Shown: piece after piece, positions 47,556 through 58,389 of the stretch
Layout of the letters: every line of letters begins with the position of its first letter
Numbering within the stretch: the stretch's first letter is position 1
Assembly (NCBI RefSeq): GCF_032884065.1
Contig: NC_088865.1
Coordinates: 47,838,868-47,902,867 of the forward strand
Direction: 5' to 3'
Source of the DNA: Artemia franciscana
Taxonomy: Eukaryota > Arthropoda > Branchiopoda > Anostraca > Artemiidae
Length of the DNA stretch: 64,000 bases
Notes under the pieces: generated by a model
Told to the model about the DNA's origin: nothing
Database searches by the model: none
The model's input: the letters and a program-made list of their open reading frames with translations, nothing else
Translations under genes and position numbers: made by a program

Positions 47556-49912
47556 ATGTTTAAGTTTACAATGACTGATGAACTTACCATGGCAAAAGTC
47601 GATGAAGATGCTCAAAGTGTCTATGCCAAAAAACTTGCTGCTGATAGAGAAATTCAGAAAAGAAAGCGTGCCGAGGAACTACCAGAGCAACGCGAAAGCA
47701 GACTTGCTGCTAAAAGAGAAAGTGAAAAAAGAAGGCGTGCCGAGGAATCAAAAGAACAGCAAGGAAACAGGCTTGAGGCTGATAGAGAAAGAAAGAACAG
47801 AAAGCGTGTCAAAAATCAGAAAATACAACTCATGTTTCCAAATGATGTCGTTTGGAGCCCAAATCGAAAATCCAGATCAATTTATGTCTACTTTCAAAGT
47901 AAAAGGGCAAATTTATCATAGAGCAGGGTCCCTTCTACCATTCTCAGGCGAGAATCATAAATTTTTACAATTGTACTTCATCATATAATTCGTGATAGAA
48001 ATTCTGAATTTAATGCACGTTGCGAAATTTCTCCCAACGTTGAAAGGACAATCGTTTCCCAATTGCAACATCTTTTCCACGAAAATAATAATTTAGTGCG
48101 TCTGTTCAAAACAGCCATCGATTTGATGCCTACTGATACGCATAAAATTGTTATTTCCGCTGACAAAACGCCTCCTGGCCAACATGTGCGTAGATACAAT
48201 GCTCCAACTATCGACGAAGTGGCAATCGTTATGGTCGGTGATCAGTTTTTACCTCGAGATATTATTCTTCATAAGCGAAACGCTCAGTTGTTAAGAATTG
48301 CTGAAACTCATCGATGCTACGATGCCCTACAATATCCTATCATTTTTTTGGGATGGAGCCGACGGCTATCACTTTAATATTAAATTGATGAATCCAGCCA
48401 CTAACAAAGAAATGAATAAGAAATGCAGTGCAATGCATTATTATTCCTATAGACTAATGATTCGGCAGGATGAAGAAAATTATATTTTAAAATGCCGTGA
48501 ATTGTTTCACCAATTCGTCGTTGATATGTATGCTAAAATTGAATCAGAACGTTTGCTATATATCCGCCTGAATCAGACCAAGCTCCGCTCTGAACAATAC
48601 ATTCATTTGCGAGATGCAGTTATAAATGACGGTAATACCACAAACGTTGGAAGATTAACAATTTTACCTTCGTCATATGCTGGCAGTCCCCGTCATATGC
48701 ATGAATATGCTCAAGATGCTATTGCGTATGTTCGTCTCTATGGTCGTCCAGATTTACTTATTACATTTACATGTAATCAATCTTGGGACGAGATACTGCA
48801 GCTTTTACTTCAAGGACAATCGGCGGCTCATAGGCATGACATTACGGCCCGTGTCTTCCGGCAAAAGTTGAAATCACTGATAAACTACATTGTAAAACTT
48901 GAAGTGTTTGGGTCAGTGCGATGCTGGATGTACTCAGTGGAATGGCAAAAACGAGGTTTGCCACACGCACATATACTAACCTGTCTACATAAAAAAATTA
49001 CTTCGAACGAAATTGATGATGTGATTTCCGCTGAAATACCTGATAAAAATGTCCCAGCTGTTGTTCACTTAGCGGTACATTTACAGAATGGTCAACGTGT
49101 TTATTTCACGGAAACCAACGTGCAACAAAGAGTCCTGAATCCACCGGATACAACATTAACAGCTTTTTTTTCGCTTTGCAAAAATGATTCTTTTGCAAAA
49201 AAACTGCTGTATACTGAAGTGCCTTCGTATTACACGTGGAATACTAAAAATAAAGTATTTGAACGTCGAAAACAGGGTAAGTCAGTCGACGGCCAACCTA
49301 CCATCTTCAAAGATACCACGATAGGAAGACTCTACACCGTTCACCCCAATCAACATAAATGCTTCTTTCTACGCCTGCTTTTGGTGAATGTACCCGGTCC
49401 GACATCCTTTGCGTATTTGAGGACTGTAAATGGTACTATACATGACACTTACCGTAGTGCATGCCAAGCTCTGAATTTATTGGAGAATGACCAACACTGG
49501 GATAACTGCATCAATGACGCGTGCGAAACGTCAACCCCAAGTCAAATTCGTGCATTGTTTGGCATCATTTTAACAACTTGCTCTCCATCAGCTCCTACAG
49601 AGTTATGGGAAAAATATAAGTCAAAAATGTCCGAAGATATACTCCATCGAAAACAGTTAGAGACGTCAGATATGACTTTTGATTTTACATCAGAAATTTA
49701 TAACTACACTTTAGTTGTTATAGAAGGTTTGTGCGTACGTATGGCAAACAAACCTCTTCAGGATTTGGGAATGCCTTCACCTAACCGTATCGCTGCTGTT
49801 TCGACATGTGCAGAATTGGATCGTGAACAAAGTTACAGTACGAGTGATCTATTGTCGTATGTACAAAATAACATTTCCAAGTTAACGTCGGAACAAAAAG
49901 ACATTTACAAAC
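47556..49912 (+). pseudogene. Helitron Rep (HUH) protein gene, frameshifted and internally deleted
   Basis: The N-terminus has three imperfect repeats of the kind RKRAEELPEQRESRLAAKRE, rich in E and R. Then, after a +1 shift, come FKVKGQIYHRAGSLLPFSGE and (another shift) HLFHENNNLVRLFKTAIDLM, DGADGYHFNIKLMNP (after a shift in a run of T near 48345) and CSAMHYYSYRLMIR, the Helitron-like N domain. The HUH motif is in RGLPHAHIL, with the two histidines at 48964-48972. The protein passes directly from SAEIPDKNVPA to VVHLAVHLQNGQRVYF. In intact relatives these are separated by a long stretch holding the two catalytic tyrosines, so the nuclease is dead. It ends at LTSEQKDIY, just before the helicase Walker A box. 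Confidence 0.9.
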
Positions 49913-51110
49913 CAAGATTACACCAAAAAAAAGAGTTCATGTACATCCTGAACATACCTACTGATTATTCTAACAGCTTTGACTCGTAGAACTTGCACTC
50001 TTCTATAGTTGCATAAGAAGGTACTGTTCCATAGGAGACAACCGTAGGAGACATATGGATAAACCAACGAATTACATACAGTTAGAAGTAATCTTTGAGG
50101 GAGAAAGTGCTGCAGATGTCGAAGTATGCCTACCCCGCAGGCAATTTTTGATGAAATTAGGTCACTGTAACATTTCGATGCAAGATGGCAATCAAGGAAG
50201 GTAGCGCAGATGGTCAACTTGCCGAACTGGATTACAACACAAAGTTACCTGGCCAGACACACAAACTCTAGAGAACGTCATCCAAAATGTTTTGCCAACA
50301 TTTACACATAATAGATTTAATGAAGTGAAAATCTCCAACCTTTCCAATCCGAGACTCACTTTTTCACCAAGTCCTTCAGAGATGAGGCAAACACAGTTAA
50401 AACGCAATCATCAGCAAACGAAATAAGACACACATCTTTCAAATAAAGACGCTTGATATCAACATAGGTGAGATAAAATAGCTGACCTAATACTGATCCT
50501 GATGCTTCACATGTCACTGGAAATGCAGCTGAGCACACATCATTCAGTGCTACTTTGAGGGATCTCCCTGTGAGACAACTTTCAAACCAATTTAAGCACT
50601 TTCTGCGGACACCTAATGACTCTATCCGACTTAAATCAACTGATTAAAAATCAACTGTACCGAATGCTTTTAGAATATCTTTAAATATAGACAAAGGTGT
50701 TCCACCTCTGTCAATACCTCTGTTAACTGATTCCATAAGTTGTTGCATTAGCCTGTTAGAAACTATCTAGACGCTTATGAACAACTTTTTCTAATAATTT
50801 CAACCATGGAAAGATCGAATTCGGTCTCCAATTATGAATTTTCGTTTTTGAAGGGGTATCACTTTTGTAACTTTTAGCTGATCAGGAAAAATGTCCTTTT
50901 CAAATGACAGGTTTATAGTTAAAAGCAGACATGGTAAAACATAATGCATTTTTACCTGAAACACTGAAAGAGATAAGCTGTCAACTCCCGTAGAATTTGA
51001 TTTCAGAGATTTTAATATTTTAAACAGTTCTTCACTTGTACACGGAATAAAGACTAATTCAGAACACTCACCTCTATTATTACATACGGTTTGATTCTAT
51101 TAGATTATTT
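49913..51110 (-). mobile_element. LINE fragment, reverse transcriptase palm to thumb, minus strand
   Basis: The minus strand gives GSVLGQLFYLTYVDIKRLYL and ISFADDCVLTVFASSLKDLV (the motif B remnant and the catalytic FADD box, near 50500-50410), then LGLERLEIFTSLNLLCVNVG, then ILRHLQHFLPQRLLLTVCNS, LVYPYVSYGCLLWNSTFL and VKAVRIISRYVQDV, ending at 49918. More decayed text extends to about 51110. It lacks the C-terminal end and 3' UTR that a normal LINE insertion would keep, and joins the Helitron directly. Confidence 0.85.
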
Positions 51111-51171
51111 TTAAATTTAATTCAATTCAATTTTATCTGTTGTTTCTAAGGATTCACAACTACAATTTCAT

Positions 51172-51286
51172 TACAAAAAAAGCGTTTGGATACTGCCCCC
51201 TTTCCTAACTGTAAAAGTTTAAAGCCTATTGCGTCATTCGCACTTCACTGAAAATGAATTATATTACAAATGTTTTCTTTTTCCAG

Positions 51287-51379
<93 letters not shown>

Positions 51380-51600
51380 AAATAATATGGATATGAATGA
51401 ATATGGAAACAAAAACTACATTAAAATAGAATTTTGTATTGATGATCTTTTGACAATGAGAAAGGTTCAGTCTGGTTTTGTTTGTAGTTTCCAAGACTGT
51501 TTAAAACAGTCAGTTTTCTTTAAAGCACCAATGACGCAGTAGGTTTTAGACTCTTAGAATGAGAGAAGGAGGCTACGCCCAAACTCTTGTTTGTAGTTGT
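51172..51600. repeat. Inverted-repeat (MITE-like) element with an (AT)n core
   Basis: The left arm 51172-51254 (GTTTGGATACTGCCCCCTTT, TTTAAAGCCTATTGCGTCAT, CACTTCACTGAAAA) is inverted at 51516-51597 (TTTTCTTTAAAGCACCAATG, ACGCAGTAGGTTTTAGACTC, CGCCCAAACTCTTGTTTGTAG). The same arms occur at 31372-31935. The (AT)n array (51291-51376) occupies the middle. Confidence 0.8.
51291..51376. repeat. (AT)n microsatellite
   Basis: About 85 bp of pure TA dinucleotides in the core of the inverted-repeat element at 51172-51600. Confidence 0.97.
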
Positions 51601-52650
51601 TTTTCTTCCTTTCAAGCTTTATTTGCACATTCAATTAAAGTTTAACTCGTTTTAATTAGTTTAATTGAATTAAATTTTTAAAGGTTTAATGCAAATCAAT
51701 TCTGCTTAACATTTTTTTCGATCATAAAACAATATGAACAAGAAAAACAAATTAATATCGTTTATATATTTTTTTCCATTACGCACTTGTAACAGTTCAA
51801 CGTTAATAATGGTAAATTTTTGCTAGTTGCATATTAATGATCTCACTGCGAAAATGATTTAAATAATTTTCCTAAATACCAATGATAACTGGATTTGTTG
51901 GACAGATCCTTTTTCCATATCCTTACCCAATCATTTATTCCACATCATTACCATTCTTTATGGCAACCTGAAATTGTCTTAAAGGTTTTTCAAATGATAC
52001 ATTATTGTACTTGGGCGCCTGCAGTTTGCCACGCCTAAGCAATAATGTGTTGCAGGCTAGTGCCATAAATTCTGTAATTTATGGCTTTTGATTGTTCAAT
52101 TCCTGTGTGCTGTCCCTGAGTCTTCATTTTACCGCTTTATTCACTTACACTTTTTCATTTACCAGTTTTATTTATTTTTCTTTAGTTATTTCCAAACCTA
52201 AGAAATAAATTACGTAATCTTCAAAAGCCATATCACCACCTGTCTTATTTAAAAGGTACAAGGCTTATGCCAGGCTTTTCTATTTTTAGCGATAATTCTT
52301 AATAAGGCACCGTCATAAGGAAAAGATAAGTTGAATAATATTTGCTAGTTTTTATCTCAACTGTCCAGTCAAAGCATTATACAGTATTATGGTCCACGTT
52401 TTTCTACCGTGCTCCTTCTCATCGAGAATTCGGCAAAATATTTGCCTTCTAATGCAAAAATATGTAAACTAGATTGATGCGACCGGGCTTTTAAATTTAT
52501 CGAATTCAAAACTTAGAATATTGCCTTAACAGGCATAAGATATATAAATGAATAACCGCAAACATTCTGTAATGTACACTTTATTCAGTCTCTTCAACGT
52601 ACCCAGTTAAAACCAAACACTTAAGCTTTTGGAATTGTTGAACATGTTTA
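51601..52650. other. Unassigned sequence, no gene seen
   Basis: AT-rich sequence without a recognised element or conserved open frame. Confidence 0.5.
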
Positions 52651-52659
52651 TTATTTTAA

Positions 52660-54410
52660 TTAAATAAAAAAAAAAATATTTTCAACTGAAAGTAAGAAGA
52701 GCCTCCAGCGTGTAAAATTGGCTGCCCTTTCCCCAATCCTCGCTCAAGGTTCCTTAAAAATACTTCAAATTAAAATCCAGCGGACCATTTGTTTGAACAG
52801 TTATTCCAAAAGAAGTGCGACAAAACATCAAAATCCTCTTCATCTTGTTGGAAAATAAAGTTCCAAAAATTTGTATCTTTCTCAATAACGAATACGACGT
52901 TTACGCAATGAACGAATTTTCTAACTTACAGCCCTTGTCCTGAGGACTGTGGGGATGTTGGCATCCCAAAAGCGTAATTTTTGGACCTTTCAATAATACT
53001 GAACAAAATAGCTCTCTTAAAATTTCGATTGGATTTTATTTGGGATATAATATGCTCGGGGAGGGGGGGGGCTGATTACCCTCCGTTCACTTTTGTAACG
53101 TCCAAGTCCAATCAAATGACCTCCATCCGATCCAAAGTTTATACAACCATTCCATAAAAACTACATATGCCCCGGGGAATAACTTATAACCCTTTCTAAT
53201 GGGCTCTGGGGGATTGTCTCCACCCTAAAGAAATTGTTCTATGATTTTTTGGCTATTGGTAACAAAATGGCTATCTCACAGTTTTAATTGAATGCATTTC
53301 GAGAAAAGAGAATGTCGGGGAGGGTGGGGTGGGTAATTGCTCTCTATCATGTTTGACTCTTAAAAGGGCACTAAAACTATACATTTTCAATCAAATGAGC
53401 CTCTTTTAAAGTTCATACGACCACATCTTCCATACAAACATGGGGCATAACTTACAACCCTTACCCCCAGACTCTGGAGGATTTGTCAGCCCTGAAGGCT
53501 TTTTTATATGATCTTTGAATTATTTTTGAACAAATGCTTTTCAAAAAATCTCTATCGGATTCATATGGAGAAAAAATACATAGAGGGGGGGGGGTGGCTA
53601 CGTAAGGTAATTTTGACTCTTAAAAGGTTCACTAGAACATCTTATTTCTAATCCATTGAGTCCCCCTCCGGAGTTTCTACGACCATACTTTTTATAAAAT
53701 TTTTATATGCCCGGGCAACACAACTTACAACCCTTGCGCTGAGGATTTTAGGGGGGGGGGGAAGATCAAAGATATAATTTTCCACACCTTTTAACTACGC
53801 TGTACAAAATGTACATTATCATAAAATTTTAATTAAATATGTCTCGGGAAATTAAGGGCGTGGGGAGGGATTGTTGCTCTCCAATCACATATGACTATTA
53901 AAAAAGCATTAGCCATTTTAAATTTCAATCGAATAAGACTTTTTCGAAGGTTCTACGACAACAAACGGCCATGTCAAAATTTCTATCAGATTCATTTTCG
54001 GAAAATACGAGGTGTGGGGGAGATATTCGTCCCCCGATTACTTTGAATCTAAAAAGAGCACTAGAACTTCTTATTACCAGTCCAAATAGCCCTCTTCAAA
54101 GTCTATTCGTCCTTTCTATAAAAACTTATATACCTCAGGGGAATAACTTATGACCCTCACCCTGAGGGCTGTGGGGGCTCAAAATCTCAAAATTTTGATT
54201 GGATGTGAATGGGGAAATATTGGGAGTGGGAGAGAAGTTGGCTGCCCTTCAATCACTTCTGACTATTAAAAAGGGCACTAGCCCTTTCAGTTTCTATCCA
54301 AAAGAGCCATACTTGAATGTTCTGTGACAACATCTTTATTAAATATAAAAAAGCCAAATCCTCTAAATCTCTCGACAGGCTAGAGCGTTGTTTGCTTTTC
54401 ATTGAAGATT
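52660..54410 (-). repeat. Degenerate tandem array of about 270-bp units derived from module A
   Basis: After a partial module edge at 52660-52760 (AACTGAAAGTAAGAAG), the array has some six units. Each has a CTTACAACCCTTGCCCTGAGG-type word, then TTTTGAACAAAATGGCTATCTCA-type text, then a run of G, then TTTGACTCTTAAAAGGGCACTA, and then GAGCCTCTTTNNAAGTTNTACGAC. These words occur once each in module A (compare 17340-17570 and 62500-62740), so one part of module A has been amplified. Units start near 52930, 53190, 53450, 53730 and 54150. Confidence 0.85.
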
Positions 54411-54670
54411 AAATGAAAAATAAGTCCTTTCAATTGAAAGTAAGGAGCAACACTAAAACTTAAAACCAACAAAAAAGAAGTTATGTATATAATACGGACT
54501 GCCCTTTTTTCAAGCCCTCGCTCTTCGTGCTAAAGTTGCATACTACTTTAAAAAAAATTTGACTCTAATTCAAAGGCCCTTCCGTTTTATGAGTTGTTCT
54601 TAGGGAACTGGGTTACAAAATCACACTTTAATTTTAAGAACGAGTTATTGAAGGGATGGCTACCTCCCGC
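54411..54670 (+). repeat. Degenerate foldback module B, left half
   Basis: TTTCAATTGAAAGTAAGGAGCAACACTAAAACTTAAAAC, then CTCGCTCTTCGTGCTAAAGTT, match the left arm of module B at 61415. The second half carries a piece like module C (TTATGAGTTGTTCTTAGGGAAC). Confidence 0.8.
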
Positions 54671-54839
54671 AAATACAGAATATTTTTTGTTTCTTGATTC
54701 TGTTTGTTTATTAATAAGTTTGTTAAAAACTTATCATTTTATCTGATTTCTGATCCTTGATTGATCACTTTAATGTATGTTGGTTTTTGGATTCCATATA
54801 TTAACTCATAGCAGTCAGTAGCCTTTATCCTTTTGTTTG

Positions 54840-55430
54840 GTGTAACTACTCATTTTAAAATTTTTTGTTTCTGGTTTCATTTATGTATTCACACTGATTT
54901 CCCTTTTTTATTACTAAATTTGCGGTTTCAGGTATAATTCAATATTTGATTTTAAATTACAATAAATAACATAAACTATAGTAAATAGCCGAGCCAAACT
55001 CGAACCGAGCAAAAATCAACATGATTTGGGCTGATAACCCGCATATCTTCTCCAGACTATAACATAATTTGCACTTTACTGAAACAACATACGTTTTAAA
55101 TATTTTCACTTTAAAAAAAAATAAACAAAAATGTCAAAACTTTAACGATTTAATATCAGTATTTAAATTAAACTGATAGTACACGGTCATTTTTTTTCCC
55201 TTTTTCAGTAAACCGCAAATTATGTTTGGTCTTGAGAAGCCATGCGGGTTATCAGTTCTGCTCCTGTTAATTTTCGTTTGTTTTGAGTTTGATTTGGCTG
55301 CTTATTGTAATTTCTGTTGGTTCTTAGTTTCATTTATTTTTTGATACTGATTTGTGGTAGTTTTACCTTTGGAAGATAATTTAACTTTATTGCTGCTCAT
55401 TTTTAATATTTATAAGAAGATTTTCTTCTA
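54840..55430. repeat. Inverted-repeat element, arms of about 120 bp
   Basis: 54965-55090 and 55205-55325 are reverse complements with mismatches: GCGGGTTATCAGNNC against GGGCTGATAACCCGC, CAGTAAANNGCAAATTATGTT against AACATAATTTGCACTTTACTG, and the GAGTTTG box against CAAACTC. Part of the arm (CACTTTACTGAAA) is also found in the elements at 31372 and 51172. Confidence 0.78.
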
Positions 55431-55880
55431 ATATGTTTTCTGTCATCACAATTCTATTTGCTAGTTTTAATAAATGTCAAAACCGGTGTCTCTTCATCTA
55501 TAGTTCATTACACACGTCTGTTTTTTTTTTGAAAACTTCAATAAAAAAAGGAAATCCAATGTTTTAAACATATGGCTTTCTATGGATATTCTCTTGACGC
55601 TATTTTTTTTCGAATACTATTTTGTAATTTTAAGAATTAATCTAAAAATTTTTTCACAAGATTTTTTTCAGAGCTCTTATCTCAAGCTGAATGCTTTTAT
55701 TTCTCATAATATCGAAAAAAAAAACACCGTCATAACCAAGATTACTGAAAAAAAACTACGAATGGTGTTGAATACTTAGTTCAACACTACCATTGACATT
55801 CTCTGAAAGCTTAAATTGAATGCACTTGGTCTTTTTGAACAGCGAAGGTTAAATATACCACTTTCCAAATAACCAATACT
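55431..55880. other. Unassigned sequence, no gene seen
   Basis: AT-rich, with no recognised element. Confidence 0.45.
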
Positions 55881-55884
55881 ATAT

Positions 55885-57670
55885 GTCAATAATTGGCAAA
55901 TTGCATAACTTACAGCCTGTTGATCTGTGGGCTTTGGGAGGTGGACAACCCCAAAATACCCGGAGATATAGCTCCTGGATGTCTAAAACATGCCTAATAA
56001 TTTGTTATTTTAAACTTTTTATTGAGCTTTATAGCAGTAGTCGTAGTAGCAGCAGCAGCAGTAGGAATAGTAAAAGCAGTAGAAGTAATACCAGGAGGAT
56101 GCAATATTGCCTTTTGGTTATTTCAACCTCCCGCACAACAAGCCCTGTAAGTATCAAATTCGCATAAAAAACCGTTCCTAAGATATTTCTGATTCGCCCT
56201 TTTGACAACCTGCCTCCAACTGGCACATTGTGGTTCAGTTCAATTTACCCCCTCAATATTCCCAGACAATTTTATTTTCATACCCAAAGCCATAGTTGTA
56301 ATAGGAGTCATAGTGGTAGTTGTAAGAGTACCAGCAGAACTAGTTGTAAGGCCAGTAGTATTAACAGTAAATCACTAGTTATGGTAGCAGCAGTAACGTT
56401 GACACATTGCCTTTTGGTTGGTTGAATCAAACCCCTCATCAAGCCTTGAAAGGTTCAACTTAATAGAATCAGTCGTTGCTATGATACGGCTAATATATTC
56501 TTTTAAAAACCTATTTGTTCATAGGGTGTTTGAATTAGTTCTAATTCCTCTCGCCCCTTCCTTAAATTTTTATCTTATTACTCTCACCGTTAGTAGTAAT
56601 TACAATGGAAATAATTACAGAGCAGCAATAGCAACGTTAAAAGTATTAATAGTAGCCTGCATATATAATCTTTTCATTTATAGATCATCCCATTGAAGCA
56701 TTTTCATATATTTACAGTTTACTACCCTAATCCGTTCCTGAGTAACGTCCTTTTGGAAATCTGAATGCCCATGATGTGTTTTGACTTAGTTCAAACCTTC
56801 CCTTGGCCTTAAAAGTACTAATATCATAGTAATAATTGTAGTAGCATGAGAAGTATTACCAGTAATAGTGTTGTCTTAGTAAACGTAGCAGCATCAGTAT
56901 TTATAGCAGTGTAGTATGCATATGTTGTCTTTTCTTTAGCTGAACATTCCCCTCATGATGCCCTGGAAGTTTAAACTTGATACGGTATGCTGTTCTTTGC
57001 ATATTGGGCATGCGCCATTTTGACAATTTGTGTGCACGAAATACATTTTGATGTAGTTCAGCTTTCCCCTCAACATTTCCTCAAATCTCCATTTAAATAT
57101 CCTTAGCCCTGGTAATACTCACTAAAGAAGTAGTAGTTGTAGTGGTAGCAGTGGTAGTAGTAGCAGTAATGGTAGTAGTTGCAGTAGTAGTAGTATTAGT
57201 AGCGTGCAAATGCTGTCTTTTTAGTCAATTGATTTCTTCATTTCTTGATTTCATCATTTCTTGAACTTTCCAAATTAATACACTCAGTCATTCCTGAGTT
57301 ACACCTTTTTGACTACCCGTGTGCACATAACGTGTATTGGTTTGGTTAGACACTCCCTTCCATATTCTCTGAAGGCGTCAACCGAGCCTCTTCGTCTTTT
57401 AAACACAAGAGGTTAAACATGACCATTTCTTGCCCTAAACCACAAACAATGGGGGAATTCCATAGATTACAGCCCTTGCCCTTGAATGCGTTTGGTGAAT
57501 TGATGGGCTTGGGAGGGGCCTGGTTAACCTCCAATCACTTTTGAGTCTTTCAAAAGGCACTAAAACTTTCAATTTCCAATCAAATGAGCTCCTTCCATAG
57601 TTTCTACGACAACTTCTTGTATATGAATTATCTTGGTGAAAAAGTAACTCAATAGTACATTGTACCAACA
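55885..57670. repeat. Diverged repeat units with GTA/GCA trinucleotide cores
   Basis: Four blocks of imperfect (GTA/GCA)n lie near 56030-56095, 56300-56400, 56820-56920 and 57120-57200. Each is followed by text such as ATTGCCTTTTGGTTNNTTNAA and CCCCTCANNAAGCCNTGAAAG, and a CCTTTTGACAACCTG-type word. The spacing is irregular, about 300-500 bp. The end (57440-57640) returns to a module A-derived unit as in the array at 52660. No coding potential is seen. Confidence 0.65.
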
Positions 57671-58385
57671 TTGCTCTTTATTTAGACAGCACTGTTGCAG
57701 CACCTATTATATACTGGAGGATTTACAATTTTCAAAGAGTGACCTATATCTTCAGTCAATTGAAAAAAAATCATTATGGACTGACCCAACCCTGCTATAG
57801 CTGTCTATGACCACTAATTGAGCAAAACTACCCAAGAGGAATAAGTTTGAGAAAAGAGCGAACAGGCCATTCCTTTCCAGGAAAAACATTAAATAACTGA
57901 AGCAAAGATTATGGAGTTATTCGGTAAAACTGTAAACATTCAAGAAAGCTTAAATTAAATATTATTCAAAGATACGGAAATTCAGATTTTAAAGAAAAGT
58001 CAAATATGTTTTTATTAAACCTGAAATTTACTGTAAGTAAACCCACTATTTCTATATTAAAAAGTGTTTTATGGATTATAATAAAAGGCAATGTGCTAAC
58101 CTAGTAAGCTGAACACCGAGTAGTTCAAAAACATATTTTCTAATAGACATGTTTTGTTGTTTTTGGCCAGTTGGTTGCTCTACCTTTGCCCAAATGTTAA
58201 AGAAAAGTAAAAAACAAAAATGGGTAAAAAATAAACATAACTAGTAATTATTAGATTTATATAATTACCTATTTCTAAATCTAATGCTCAATAGGGACCT
58301 CCCCCAAGCAACTCAGATTGTCCCAACATGGCAGATAGGGGAACGCTCAATAGATATATGAGTTACTTCCATAAAAGGCACAGAC
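57671..58385. other. Unassigned sequence, no gene seen
   Basis: AT-rich, with no recognised element. Confidence 0.45.
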
Positions 58386-58389
58386 CGAG

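Larger units (their letters stand above)
47395..49912 (+). mobile_element. Helitron, internally deleted and cut off at its 3' side
   Basis: It begins TCTATATATATAAAAATAAG, of the TC start type, next to an (AT)n array. Three TGACGTCA words follow (47443, 47466, 47507). It then holds a broken Rep-helicase gene and stops inside the start of the helicase at about 49912, where a minus-strand LINE fragment begins. No CTRR end or hairpin was found to the right, so the helicase and the 3' end are lost. Confidence 0.88.

Noticed and set aside
47556..47921. Separate E/R/K-rich DNA-binding protein gene
   Set aside because: It continues, after a frameshift, into the Helitron-like N domain, so it is the N-terminus of Helitron Rep and not an independent gene.
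52660..57670. CRISPR-like or phage-like regular repeats
   Set aside because: The units are 270 bp or longer, diverged and without regular spacers. They are satellite or interspersed repeats.
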